From NCBI GenBank assembly GCA_022827245.1, contig JAJDTI010000089.1, positions 1-64,000 of the forward strand: a stretch of DNA of 64,000 nt, given 5' to 3'. The position numbers and the translations under genes were made by a program. Positions 56,036 through 64,000 of the stretch are shown here, piece after piece. This DNA is from Pseudomonadales bacterium. Its GTDB lineage: Bacteria > Pseudomonadota > Gammaproteobacteria > Pseudomonadales > Azotimanducaceae. The notes beneath the pieces are model-generated. The model was not told the origin of the DNA, made no database searches, and saw only the letters and a list, made by a program, of their open reading frames with translations. Each line of letters opens with the position of its first letter. Positions within the stretch are counted from its first letter, which is position 1.

Positions 56036-58222
56036 TCAGGCCGTCTGCAGCCGCAGCGGGAGCGACCGGAGCCGCTGTCCGGTCGCCGCGTAGACGGCGT
56101 TCGCCACCGCCGGGGCGATGGGCGGCACGCCCGGTTCCCCGACGCCGGAGGGATGCTCCGCGCTCGGCACGATCACCACCTCGACCGCGGGAGCCTCGTT
56201 CATGCGGAGGATCGGGTAGTCGTGGAAGTTGCTCTCCCGGATGGCCCCGTTCGCCACTTCCAGGTTGCCGTGCAGGGCGGCCGTGAGGCCGTACATCACC
56301 GACCCTTCCATCTGCGCGCGGACCACGTCCGGGTTGACCGCCAGCCCGCAGTCGACGACGCACAGGACGTTGTGCACCCGGATGGCGCCATCCGCGACGG
56401 ACACTTCCGCGACTTCGGCGACGAACGACTCGAACGATCCGTGCGCGGCGATGCCGAGTGCATGTCCCGGCGGCAGGCGCCACTGCCCCATCCGCTCGCC
56501 CGCGATCCGGATGACGTTGTGCAGGCGCGGGTTGTTCGTGGTGTTGCGGAGCCGGAGCGCCACCGGATCGGCGCCCGCCGCGGCGGCCAGTTCGTCGATC
56601 ATGGACTCCTTGGCGAACGCGGTGAAGGAGTGGCCGACCGACCGCCAGACCGTCGTTGGCAGCCCATGGTCCCTCGTCACGTGGCGCACTTCCCGGTTGG
56701 GAAGGTCGTAGTCGCCGGCCAGACCCTCGACACTCGGACCCTCCACCACCCAGTTGGCGAACAATCCGCCAGCGCTGTCCGCGGTCCAGTCGATCACGCC
56801 GTCGGACAGTCCCGGGAACAGGCCCGGCAGCAGGCTGCGCAGCGCATGGGGCACGATGTTGGCGCCGACGCGCTTCGCGCGCCACGCGGCGACGACGCCG
56901 TCCGCGTCGATCCCGGCCTCGATCCGCATCAGCGAAGCGGGCCGGTAGAACCCCGAACGGATGTCGTCCTCCCGGGACCAGAGCACCTGCACCGGCTTGC
57001 CGGTCGCGAGCGCGGCCTGCGCCGCTTCGACGACGTGGCTCAACGTCGCACGGCGTCCGAAACCACCACCGAGATACGTGTTGTGCGCCGTGACCCGCTC
57101 GACGTCCAGACCCGTCACGCGGGCGACCAGCCCCTGCGCGAGGCCCGGCCCCTGCGAGCCGGTCCACACCTCGGCTTCGCCGTCCCCGATGCGCACGACC
57201 GCGCTCATCGGTTCCATCGGCGCGTGCGCCAGGTAGGGCGCCCAGTAGTCCGCCTCGACCGTACGCGTTCCGGCCAGCGCCGCCTCCACGTCGCCCTCGC
57301 TCTCGGCGGACTCCCCCTCCTCGGCGAGGCCGTCCCGGTAGTCGGCCTGGATCTGCGGTGAGCCGACCTGCGCCAGCGGCGGCAGGTCCCACTCGACATC
57401 GAGCGACTCCGCCGCCTTCCTGGCCTGCCAGTACTTCGTCGCGACGACCGCGACACCGGTCGCGACCGGCACGACGCCGATGACCCCGGGCATCTCCCGG
57501 GCGCGCATCGCCTCGAACGACGCCACCGCGCCGCCGGCGACCGGGGACCGCACGACGACCGCGTGATGCATGTCGGGAACGTCCACGTCGATGCCGAACA
57601 CCGCCGTCCCCGCCGCCTTGCCCGCGCTGTCGATGCGGGGTAGTTCCTTGCCGATGTACCGGAACGCCGAGACGGGCTTGAGCGGAGCGTCCTCCGGCAT
57701 CGGCAGGCTCCGCGCCGTCTCGACGAACGCCCCATAGGGATGCCGCTCGCCAGCGACCAGGACATGGCCGTCCTCGGTCTCGATCTCGCCCGCGGCCACG
57801 TCCAACTGCGTGGCCGCGGCGAGCACGATGGCCTGCCGGGTGTCGGCGCCCACCTGGCGAAGCGGGAGGTAGTGCCCCATGATCGAATTGCTGCCCCCCG
57901 TCGCCTGCACGCCCATGCCCGGATTGGCGTAGTCGGGATGCACCCCCGCGAGTTCGATGACGAACCTGGCGGGATTCACGTCCAGTTCCTCCCCGATGAG
58001 CGTCGCCAGACCGGTCGTCACGCCCTGCCCCATCTCGTCGCGCGGGCAGTAGAAGCGCATGACGTTGTCCGCACCGATCTGCAGGAACGCGTTGGGCGCA
58101 TACGCTCCGTCCATCGCCTTCAGCGGCGGCGCCCCTGGGCCGCTGCGCATCGAGAAGCCGACGACGAGGCCGCCCCCGACGACGCCCGCACCGATCAGGA
58201 AGTTGCGGCGGGATGCCTTCAT
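56036..58222 (-). CDS. Isoquinoline 1-oxidoreductase-like molybdopterin subunit (IorB type)
   Basis: A 728-residue protein with a twin-arginine signal (KASRRNFLIGAGVVGGG). Blocks: NAFLQIGADNVMRFYCPRDE, DEMGQGVTTGLATLIGEELD, GVQATGGSNSIMGHYLP and VEVDVPDMHHAVVVRSP-type region, and the catalytic Glu in GEPGVPPIAPAVANAVYAATG. The enzyme hydroxylates an N-heterocycle or oxidises an aldehyde with molybdenum cofactor in the periplasm. The start overlaps the IorA-like gene's stop by four bases. Confidence 0.9.
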   Translation of the reverse strand: MKASRRNFLIGAGVVGGGLVVGFSMRSGPGAPPLKAMDGAYAPNAFLQIGADNVMRFYCPRDEMGQGVTTGLATLIGEELDVNPARFVIELAGVHPDYANPGMGVQATGGSNSIMGHYLPLRQVGADTRQAIVLAAATQLDVAAGEIETEDGHVLVAGERHPYGAFVETARSLPMPEDAPLKPVSAFRYIGKELPRIDSAGKAAGTAVFGIDVDVPDMHHAVVVRSPVAGGAVASFEAMRAREMPGVIGVVPVATGVAVVATKYWQARKAAESLDVEWDLPPLAQVGSPQIQADYRDGLAEEGESAESEGDVEAALAGTRTVEADYWAPYLAHAPMEPMSAVVRIGDGEAEVWTGSQGPGLAQGLVARVTGLDVERVTAHNTYLGGGFGRRATLSHVVEAAQAALATGKPVQVLWSREDDIRSGFYRPASLMRIEAGIDADGVVAAWRAKRVGANIVPHALRSLLPGLFPGLSDGVIDWTADSAGGLFANWVVEGPSVEGLAGDYDLPNREVRHVTRDHGLPTTVWRSVGHSFTAFAKESMIDELAAAAGADPVALRLRNTTNNPRLHNVIRIAGERMGQWRLPPGHALGIAAHGSFESFVAEVAEVSVADGAIRVHNVLCVVDCGLAVNPDVVRAQMEGSVMYGLTAALHGNLEVANGAIRESNFHDYPILRMNEAPAVEVVIVPSAEHPSGVGEPGVPPIAPAVANAVYAATGQRLRSLPLRLQTA

Positions 58223-58716
58223 GCCTGCACCTCCTTCCCCGCGTCCTCCACCGCGTCCTCTGCCGCGTCCTCAGCGACAGAGAGGATCGCGTTCTTGATC
58301 CGGGGGTAGCACCCGCACCGGCAGATGTTGCCCGCCATCGCGCTCTCGACCTCGACCTCCGTGGGCCGCGGATTGGCGGACAGCAATGCCGCCGCCGACA
58401 TGATCTGTCCCGGCTGGCAGTAACCGCACTGGGGAACGCTGAGGGTGACCCATTTCTCCTGCAGCGGATGCGGGTCTTCCGGGGTGCCGAGACCCTCGAT
58501 CGTCGTCACCCGCTTGCCCGCGGCGGCGCCGACCGGCAGCGTGCACGAGCGCACGGCGGCCCCGTCGACATGCACGGTGCAGGCCCCGCAGAGGGCCGCG
58601 CCGCAGCCGAACTTCGTCCCCTTGAGCTTGAACGTGTCGCGCACGACCCACAGGAGCGGCGTGTCCGGATCGTCCTCCGTGCGGACGGTCTGGCCGTTCA
58701 GGGTGAACTCGATCAT
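58219..58716 (-). CDS. Two-[2Fe-2S] subunit of IorA type
   Basis: A 165-residue protein with a plant-type ferredoxin site GCGAALCGACTVHVDG and a second cluster made by CGYCQPGQI and NICRCGCYPRI. It is the electron-transfer partner of the molybdenum subunit just downstream. The C-terminal Ala/Glu/Asp repeat (VAEDAAEDAVEDAGKE) looks like a low-complexity tail. It starts at ATG 58716. Confidence 0.92.
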   Translation of the reverse strand: MIEFTLNGQTVRTEDDPDTPLLWVVRDTFKLKGTKFGCGAALCGACTVHVDGAAVRSCTLPVGAAAGKRVTTIEGLGTPEDPHPLQEKWVTLSVPQCGYCQPGQIMSAAALLSANPRPTEVEVESAMAGNICRCGCYPRIKNAILSVAEDAAEDAVEDAGKEVQA

Positions 58717-58773
58717 CTGCGGGCCCTCCTTGCCGCACCGCGTGGGCCTACTGTGAATGATCGTTCCGGGTTG

Positions 58774-60660
58774 TCAACGGGCTTCCAGTTCCTCGATGCG
58801 TTCCTGCAGCTCGATCCACTCCGCCTCGGTGCGCGCAAGGCGCTTCCGGACGCGGCCCTGGCGCGTGAGCATCTGGCCGATCTGCTCCTTCGTGGCGTGC
58901 TCGAAAGTGGCGCTGTTCGAGAGCACGGTCGAGAGTTCCTCGAGTTCCCCGGTGAAGGCGTCGATGTCCCGCTCCAGGCGGGCGCGGCGCTTCGTCAGCG
59001 GCCGGATGGACTCCCTGCGCTCCGCCGCCTGGCGCCGCCGGTCCCGGCGCTCGTGCCGCGTCGCGCGTCCCCGCCGGTCCTGGCGAATCTCCGCGTAGCC
59101 GTCGAGCCCCGCGGGGAACGGTGCGACGCCACCGTCCGCCACGAGCCAGAGCGTGTCCGTGCACTCCCGGAGCAGGTGCCGGTCGTGGGAGACCAGCACG
59201 AGCGCGCCGTCATAGGCCTGCAGCGCCAGCGCCAGCGCTTCGCGCATCTCGATGTCCAGGTGGTTGGTCGGCTCGTCGAGCAACAGGAGCGCGGGCGCCT
59301 CCCGGGCGATGAGCGCGAGAACGAGGCGCGCCTTCTCGCCCCCGGAGAACGTCGCCACCCGGCGCTCCACCATCTCGCCGCCGAAACCCCAGCCGCCGAG
59401 ATAGTCCCGCGCGCCCTGTTCCGCCAGTCGCTCCCCCGGCCCGGCATCGAGCGCCTGCAGGGCCGTCCGGTCGAGCCGCAGGGCCTCCATCTGGTGCTGG
59501 GCGAAGTAGCCGACGTCGCTGTGCCGGCCCCGCGCCAGTTCTCCGCCGACCTGCTCGATCTCGCCCGCGAGCGTCTTCAGCAACGTGCTCTTGCCGGCGC
59601 CGTTGACGCCGAGCACGCCGATACGGTCGCCAGGGTAGATGCGCAGCGTCACGTCCCGCAGCACCGACGTGGCCCCGTCTCCCGACGTGGCCCGGTATCC
59701 CAGGTTCGCCTCGTCCAGGGACAACGTCGGGTTCGACACCTTCTCCGGGTTCGGGAACTCGAACCTGTAGGGGGAGCGCGCGCGGACCGGCGCCACACGG
59801 TCCATCCGCTCGAGCGCTTTCAGCCGGCTCTGCGCCTGCCGCGCCTTGGACGCCTTCGCGCGAAAACGGTCCACGAACGCCTGTATGCGCCGGATCTCGC
59901 CCTGTTGCCGCGCGTGGTGCGCGGCCTGCACCCGCAACGCTTCCGCGCGCTGGCGCTCGAAGGCGGAGTAGCCGCCCGTGTACGCGGTCGTCCTGCCGTC
60001 CGCGACATGGACGATCTCGTCGCAGACGGCGTCGAGGAAGTCCCGGTCGTGGGCGATGACGAGGACCGTGCCCTCGTACCGGGCGAGCCAGGTCTCGAGC
60101 CAGAGCGCGGCATCGAGATCGAGGTGGTTGGTCGGTTCGTCGAGGAGCAGCAGGTCCGACGGCGACATCAGCGTCCGGGCGAGATTGAGCCGGATCCGCC
60201 ACCCGCCGGAGAAATCCCGATGCGGCTTCCCGAAGTCCGCGCCGCCGAAGCCGAGGCCATGCAGGACCTCGCCCGCCCGGGCCTCCGCGTCGTAGCCGCC
60301 CACGTCCTCCAACTGGACATGCAGGTGGGCGAGCGCGTCGTCGTTGCCCGCCCGCTCCGCCGCGGCGATCTCCGCCTGCACCGCGCGCAACGGGCGGTCC
60401 CCGTCGAGCGCGAAGTCGAGGGCGGAGCGCGCGCTCGGCTCCACGGCCTGGTCCAGCCACGCCAGCCGCCATCCCCGCGGCCGCAGGACCTCCCCTTCCT
60501 CGGGCAGGAGCCGTCCGCGGATCAGTTCGACCAGGGTGGACTTGCCGACACCGTTGCGGCCCACCACGCCGGCCGTGTGCCCCGCGTGAACGGTGAGGCT
60601 CGCGCCGTCGAAGACAGCCCGGTCCCCGCGCTTCAGAATGACGTCGATGAGTTGCAGCAT
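58774..60660 (-). CDS. ABC-F ATPase (YheS-like)
   Basis: A 628-residue protein with two ABC domains: GRNGVGKSTLVELI and LLLLDEPTNHLDLDAALWLE in the first, GVNGAGKSTLLKTLAG and LLLLDEPTNHLDIEM in the second, plus signature FSGGWRIRLNLARTL and FSGGEKARLVLAL. The linker has ERQRAEALRVQAAHH (ABC-F linker). A C-terminal coiled coil (LERDIDAFTGELEEL) follows. ABC-F proteins act on ribosomes rather than in transport. It diverges from grxD across 213 bases. Confidence 0.93.
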   Translation of the reverse strand: MLQLIDVILKRGDRAVFDGASLTVHAGHTAGVVGRNGVGKSTLVELIRGRLLPEEGEVLRPRGWRLAWLDQAVEPSARSALDFALDGDRPLRAVQAEIAAAERAGNDDALAHLHVQLEDVGGYDAEARAGEVLHGLGFGGADFGKPHRDFSGGWRIRLNLARTLMSPSDLLLLDEPTNHLDLDAALWLETWLARYEGTVLVIAHDRDFLDAVCDEIVHVADGRTTAYTGGYSAFERQRAEALRVQAAHHARQQGEIRRIQAFVDRFRAKASKARQAQSRLKALERMDRVAPVRARSPYRFEFPNPEKVSNPTLSLDEANLGYRATSGDGATSVLRDVTLRIYPGDRIGVLGVNGAGKSTLLKTLAGEIEQVGGELARGRHSDVGYFAQHQMEALRLDRTALQALDAGPGERLAEQGARDYLGGWGFGGEMVERRVATFSGGEKARLVLALIAREAPALLLLDEPTNHLDIEMREALALALQAYDGALVLVSHDRHLLRECTDTLWLVADGGVAPFPAGLDGYAEIRQDRRGRATRHERRDRRRQAAERRESIRPLTKRRARLERDIDAFTGELEELSTVLSNSATFEHATKEQIGQMLTRQGRVRKRLARTEAEWIELQERIEELEAR

Positions 60661-60873
60661 GGTGTGCGGACGGACGCCGCGCATGCGCCCCGCCCGATTG
60701 GCCGACGGCGGATTCTATGGTTGCGCGTCGCAGAACGGAACGGTAGTGCGGTGCTGCGACGCGCGACCATAGGTCGGTGGGGCATGGCGCCATAGCGCCC
60801 GCACGCTGGCCCGGCATCCTGCACTCGTTCTACAATGCCGGTTCGGCCACGACCGTCTCGAGGGCGCGCACAC

Positions 60874-61209
60874 ATGAGCCAGGAAGTCTTGGACACGATC
60901 CGGGAACAGATCGACGCCAACCCCATCCTCCTTTACATGAAGGGCTCTCCGCAGGCACCGCAGTGCGGTTTCTCCGCGCAGACCGTGCAGTGCCTGATGG
61001 CCTGCGGGGAACGGTTCGCCTACGTCGACATCCTGAGCCACCCCGCCATCCGGGCGACGCTCCCGCAGTACGCCAACTGGCCGACTTTCCCGCAGCTCTA
61101 CGTCGAGGGCGAACTGGTCGGCGGCTGCGACATCGTGACGGAGATGTACCAGTCGGGCGAACTCGAGCCGCTCGTCAAGGAAGCGGCCGGGCGGGCCGAG
61201 GACAGCTAG
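60874..61209 (+). CDS. grxD: Monothiol glutaredoxin (Grx4)
   Basis: A 111-residue protein with NPILLYMKGSPQAPQCGFS (monothiol CGFS active site) followed by WPTFPQLYVEGELVGGCDIV, the glutathione-binding TVP-like region. It carries iron-sulfur clusters and works with BolA-type partners. ATG 60874 is taken. TACAAT at 60831-60836 is a -10-like box. It converges on rnt. Confidence 0.95.
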   Translation: MSQEVLDTIREQIDANPILLYMKGSPQAPQCGFSAQTVQCLMACGERFAYVDILSHPAIRATLPQYANWPTFPQLYVEGELVGGCDIVTEMYQSGELEPLVKEAAGRAEDS

Positions 61210-61224
61210 CGGCGCCTCGCCCCC

Positions 61225-61857
61225 TCAGTCCGTCCCGAGGAGGTCCGGGATCAGCCCCGCCGGGGCGGAAGCGTCCCAGGTGTTGACGATCGAGCAGAAC
61301 AGGCGCGCCGTCGTTTCCGCGTCGTAGCCCGCGCTGTGCGCCCGCTCGTCCTCGAACGCGAGGCCCGCTCGCGCGCACGCCTCGCTGAGCACCGTGTGCC
61401 CGTACGCGAGGGCCGCGAGTGAAGCGGTGTCGAGCACCGTGAAAGGGTGGAAGGGATTGCGTCCGATGCGGTTGCGCGCGGCCGCCTCCATCAGGAACCC
61501 GTGATCGAAGTGGGCGTTGTGCGCCGTCAACACGGCCCGCTGACAGCCGTTGCGCCGGACCACGCCGCGCACGAAGCGGAACATCTCCCGCGTCGCCTCG
61601 GCTTCGGGCACGGCGCCCCGCTTCGCATCGCCGAGTTCGATGCCCGTCAACTGCAGCGAGGCGGCCTCGACGCGGGTGTCCGGATGCGGCTCCACGTTCC
61701 AGGTCCGCAGCGTCTCGATCCCGAGCAGCCCCTCGGTCCAGGCGAGACTGACGGCCGCGATTTGCAGGACGGCGTGGACTTCCTTGTCGAAGCCCCCCGT
61801 CTCCAGGTCGACGACGACCGGCGCAAAGCCGCGAAAACGGGCTTTCATCTGACTCAT
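61225..61857 (-). CDS. rnt: Ribonuclease T
   Basis: A 210-residue DEDDh exonuclease: VVDLETGGFD (Exo I, near residue 14), LTAHNAHFDHGFL (Exo II) and HSAGYDAETTARLF (Exo III). These match RNase T, which trims tRNA and other RNA 3' ends. It starts at ATG 61857 (MSQMKARFRGF), because the upstream open frame has no family sequence. It diverges from argG. Confidence 0.92.
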   Translation of the reverse strand: MSQMKARFRGFAPVVVDLETGGFDKEVHAVLQIAAVSLAWTEGLLGIETLRTWNVEPHPDTRVEAASLQLTGIELGDAKRGAVPEAEATREMFRFVRGVVRRNGCQRAVLTAHNAHFDHGFLMEAAARNRIGRNPFHPFTVLDTASLAALAYGHTVLSEACARAGLAFEDERAHSAGYDAETTARLFCSIVNTWDASAPAGLIPDLLGTD

Positions 61858-62026
61858 CGCGCCCCCTCGTGTCCCCCCGGCCGATGCGTCGTCCCGGTCC
61901 TTCTGACGGACTAACTTAACACGCCGCAACCCCGCTCCCATGCCTGGTTCGGAGGTCCCGACCGGCGCCGCTTCCGCGCGTGGACCCCTGCTGTACCATT
62001 ACGCGTTTTTTCTCCGGGGGCACGGG

Positions 62027-63238
62027 ATGAAGATCGTGCTGGCGTATTCGGGCGGTCTCGACACCTCGGTGATCTGCCGGTGGTTGCAGGAGGTCTACGA
62101 CGCCGAGGTGGTGACCTTCACGGCCGACATCGGCCAGGGGGAGGAGGTGGAGCCGGCGCACGAGAAGGCGCGGGCCCTCGGCGTCGAAGAGATCTACATC
62201 GAGGACCTGACGGAAGAGTTCGTGGCGGACTTCGTCTATCCCATGTTCCGCGCGAACACCGTCTACGAGGGCGAGTACCTGCTCGGCACGAGCATCGCCC
62301 GTCCGCTCATCGCCAAGCGGCTGGTGGAGATCGCCGCCGAGACCGGCGCCGAGGCCGTCGCGCACGGCGCCACCGGCAAGGGTAACGACCAGGTGCGCTT
62401 CGAACTGGGCGCCTACGCGCTCGACCCCGACATCCGCGTCATCGCCCCGTGGCGGGAGTGGGACCTCACCTCGCGGGAGGCGCTGATGGCGTGGTGCGAG
62501 AGTCGCCAGATTCCCGTGGATTTCCACCAGGGGGAGAAGCCGCCCTATTCCATGGACGCCAACCTCCTGCACATCTCCTACGAGGGCGGCGAGCTCGAAG
62601 ATCCCGCCAGCGAGCCCGACGCGGCGATGTGGCGCTGGACCGTCTCGCCGGAGGAAGCCCCGGACACGCCGGTCACCATCGACCTCGACTTCGAGCGCGG
62701 CGACGTCGTCGCCGTCGACGGCACGGCCATGACGCCGGCGGCGGTGCTCCGCCACCTCAACGAGATCGGGGGAGCGCACGGCATCGGCCGCAGCGACATC
62801 GTCGAGAACCGCTACGTCGGCATGAAGTCCCGCGGCTGCTACGAGACCCCGGGCGGCACGATCCTCCTGAAGGCCCACCGCGCCATGGAGTCCATCACCA
62901 TGGACCGGGAGGTCATGCACCTGCGCGACGAGCTGATGCCGCGGTACGCGAAAATCATCTACAACGGCTACTGGTGGTCACCGGAGCGGCAGGTCCTGCA
63001 GGCGCTCATCGACGCGTCCCAGCAGGTGGTCAACGGGCGCGTGCGGCTCAGGCTCTACAAGGGCAACGTCTCCGTCGCCGCCCGCTGGTCGTCCTCCGAC
63101 AGCCTCTACGATGCCGACGTCGTCACCTTCGAGGACGACGGCGGCGCCTACCGGCAGGCGGACGCGGAGGGCTTCATCCGCCTGAACGCGCTGCGGCTGC
63201 GGCTGGCGGCGAAGCAGGGGCGCGGTTACCGCGGCTGA
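62027..63238 (+). CDS. argG: Argininosuccinate synthase
   Basis: A 403-residue enzyme joining citrulline and aspartate. It begins [16 protein letters not shown], which holds the ATP pyrophosphatase P-loop. [13 protein letters not shown] and AHGATGKG are the substrate loop; [10 protein letters not shown] and [11 protein letters not shown] follow. It starts at ATG 62027 after GGGGGCACGGG. It is the only arg gene in this part besides argH at 44.2 kb. Confidence 0.96.
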   Translation: MKIVLAYSGGLDTSVICRWLQEVYDAEVVTFTADIGQGEEVEPAHEKARALGVEEIYIEDLTEEFVADFVYPMFRANTVYEGEYLLGTSIARPLIAKRLVEIAAETGAEAVAHGATGKGNDQVRFELGAYALDPDIRVIAPWREWDLTSREALMAWCESRQIPVDFHQGEKPPYSMDANLLHISYEGGELEDPASEPDAAMWRWTVSPEEAPDTPVTIDLDFERGDVVAVDGTAMTPAAVLRHLNEIGGAHGIGRSDIVENRYVGMKSRGCYETPGGTILLKAHRAMESITMDREVMHLRDELMPRYAKIIYNGYWWSPERQVLQALIDASQQVVNGRVRLRLYKGNVSVAARWSSSDSLYDADVVTFEDDGGAYRQADAEGFIRLNALRLRLAAKQGRGYRG

Positions 63239-63283
63239 GTGACATCGTCCAGGGGTCTCTCAACCGCCCGCACCCGCTACGCG

Positions 63284-63503
63284 TCAGTCCAGAACGCTGT
63301 CCGCATGTACGCGGAGCTCCCGCTTCGTCGGACGTCCCAACGCTTCGAGAATGATCTGCACGCCTTCTCTACGCGCGAACTTGAAGGCTGGGACGAAGTC
63401 GCTGTCGCCGGTGACCACCACGATCGCTTGGACGCGGCCGGTTAGCGAAAGCCGCGCGATGTCCAGTCCTTGGCCCGTCGATAAGGATCGCGTAGGTGTC
63501 CAC
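63284..63503 (-). pseudogene. NYN-domain (LabA/DUF88-like) gene with internal deletion
   Basis: A GTG at 63503 opens VDTYAILIDG, the NYN N-terminal strand with the first catalytic Asp. Soon after, another frame takes up as GLDIARLSLTGRVQAIVV, then TGDSDFVPAFKFARREGV (with the GDSDF motif) and ends KRELRVHADSVLD. About 70 residues usual between these parts are missing, and the frame shifts between them. The family cleaves RNA. Probably a decayed nuclease gene. Confidence 0.6.
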
Positions 63504-63678
63504 GCGCCGAAGGAGGCCGGTGCCGAGCGTGGATGCCCACCGAGGCGGTCATCGCTTGGATCAGGGACGCTCGGCACGGCCGCTTTTCCACCAAGGCACG
63601 TAGCCTACGGATACACCAGGCTCCGGTCAATCCGCTCTCGGCGCCTGACGGTTGCGTCCACGTGGCGGCACCAGGGGC

Positions 63679-64000
63679 CTACAGCCGCAGCCGGAGCTGG
63701 TTGTCGCGGCGGCCGCCGTTGGCGCCCCGCAACTCGTTGCGGCTCGAGTAGTCGAGCTGGTAGTAGCCGCCGGCCTCCCCGAGCCGCCCCGGGCGATACC
63801 GTTCGGAGGGATTCTCGCGGCCCTCGAGGCAGTGCAGGATCGCGTCCGCCAGGAACGCCTCGATCTTTAGCACGACGATCTTCTGGCGGAGACGCCCCTG
63901 GTCGTCCCGGTTCAGCACGTTGGGCAGCGTGTTCGTCGTGGCGAACTCGGTCAGCGCCCCCGCGTGCAGGTTCTCGCGCGCCTCCGGGGAAATGTAGGTG
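63679..64000 (-). CDS. Unidentified protein, C-terminal part (5' cut by window edge)
   Basis: The frame is open from the window edge and ends at 63679, giving at least 106 residues. It reads FATTNTLPNVLNRDDQGRL, KIVVLKIEAFLADAIL, ENPSERYRPGRLGEAGG and YYQLDYSSRNELRG, ending in DNQLRLRL. It shows no signal, cysteine cluster or known motif in this part. A GTG at 63918 is internal. I do not recognise the protein. Confidence 0.5.
   Translation of the reverse strand, partial: TYISPEARENLHAGALTEFATTNTLPNVLNRDDQGRLRQKIVVLKIEAFLADAILHCLEGRENPSERYRPGRLGEAGGYYQLDYSSRNELRGANGGRRDNQLRLRL

Overview
The window is GC-rich DNA (no exact GC was computed) from what looks like a gammaproteobacterial chromosome. 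About 34 kb of housekeeping genes on the right abuts about 30 kb of accessory, defence-type DNA on the left. Several neighbourhoods are classic gammaproteobacterial ones: lptM-lysA-dapF-xerC-yigB-like, argH next to hemC-hemD-hemX-hemY, trxA near rho, P-II genes with amtB and a comM gene, cytochrome c5, and grxD, rnt and argG. The hemB enzyme is of the magnesium type without zinc cysteines. A CaiB-type CoA-transferase, a luciferase-like oxidoreductase and an isoquinoline-oxidoreductase-like pair suggest a metabolically broad, perhaps uncultured environmental lineage. The species cannot be named from this window.

Accessory region, 1 to about 30.3 kb. The left edge cuts a UvrD-like helicase. Next come a minus-strand pair (three-Cys-motif protein of the DUF5131/Gp37-Gp68 family and its partner TcmP) and, divergently, a translationally overlapping trio: a DUF6361 protein, a two-HxK phospholipase-D-like nuclease and an SF2 helicase. 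An 11-bp perfect inverted repeat lies in the shared promoter region. Converging on the trio is a second module: an Eco57I-like adenine methyltransferase followed by a PLD-SNF2 helicase fusion. The methyltransferase is broken by a run of 13 G (coding strand) just upstream of an imperfect 77-bp duplication; 11 or 14 G would restore a full-length protein, so the locus may be phase variable. A VapBC pair with a frameshifted toxin precedes it.

From 17.8 to 22.6 kb lies a mobile-element core: a 43-49-bp hairpin repeat array, a coiled-coil protein, a tyrosine recombinase, a small helix-turn-helix protein, a zinc-ribbon protein, a small unknown gene and an IS21 istB remnant. From 22.9 to 28.5 kb is one giant gene, a GHKL (sacsin-like) ATPase with a C-terminal DUF3883/PD-(D/E)XK-like nuclease domain. 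The island ends in decayed toxin-antitoxin pieces (RHH antitoxin with an in-frame TAG, vapC scrap, orphan higA). A 37-bp direct repeat, 35 of 37 identical, frames the last 0.77 kb; its right copy lies directly upstream of the cytochrome c5 gene and may be the island boundary.

Core region, 30.3 to 64 kb. Cytochrome c5 and comM converge. A nitrogen cluster follows: two near-identical P-II genes flanking a TorF-type porin with a sigma-54-like promoter, then amtB and a strong terminator. Then come selO, thrC, the yigB-like/xerC/dapF/lysA/lptM operon on the minus strand, an orphan antidote gene with its own operator, argH diverging from hemCDXY, a flavin reductase, rho with a long repeat-containing leader, trxA, hemB, the LLM/CaiB/Ior genes, an ABC-F protein, grxD, rnt and argG. 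The last 0.8 kb holds an internally deleted NYN gene and a CDS cut by the right edge. No tRNA, rRNA or CRISPR array was seen.
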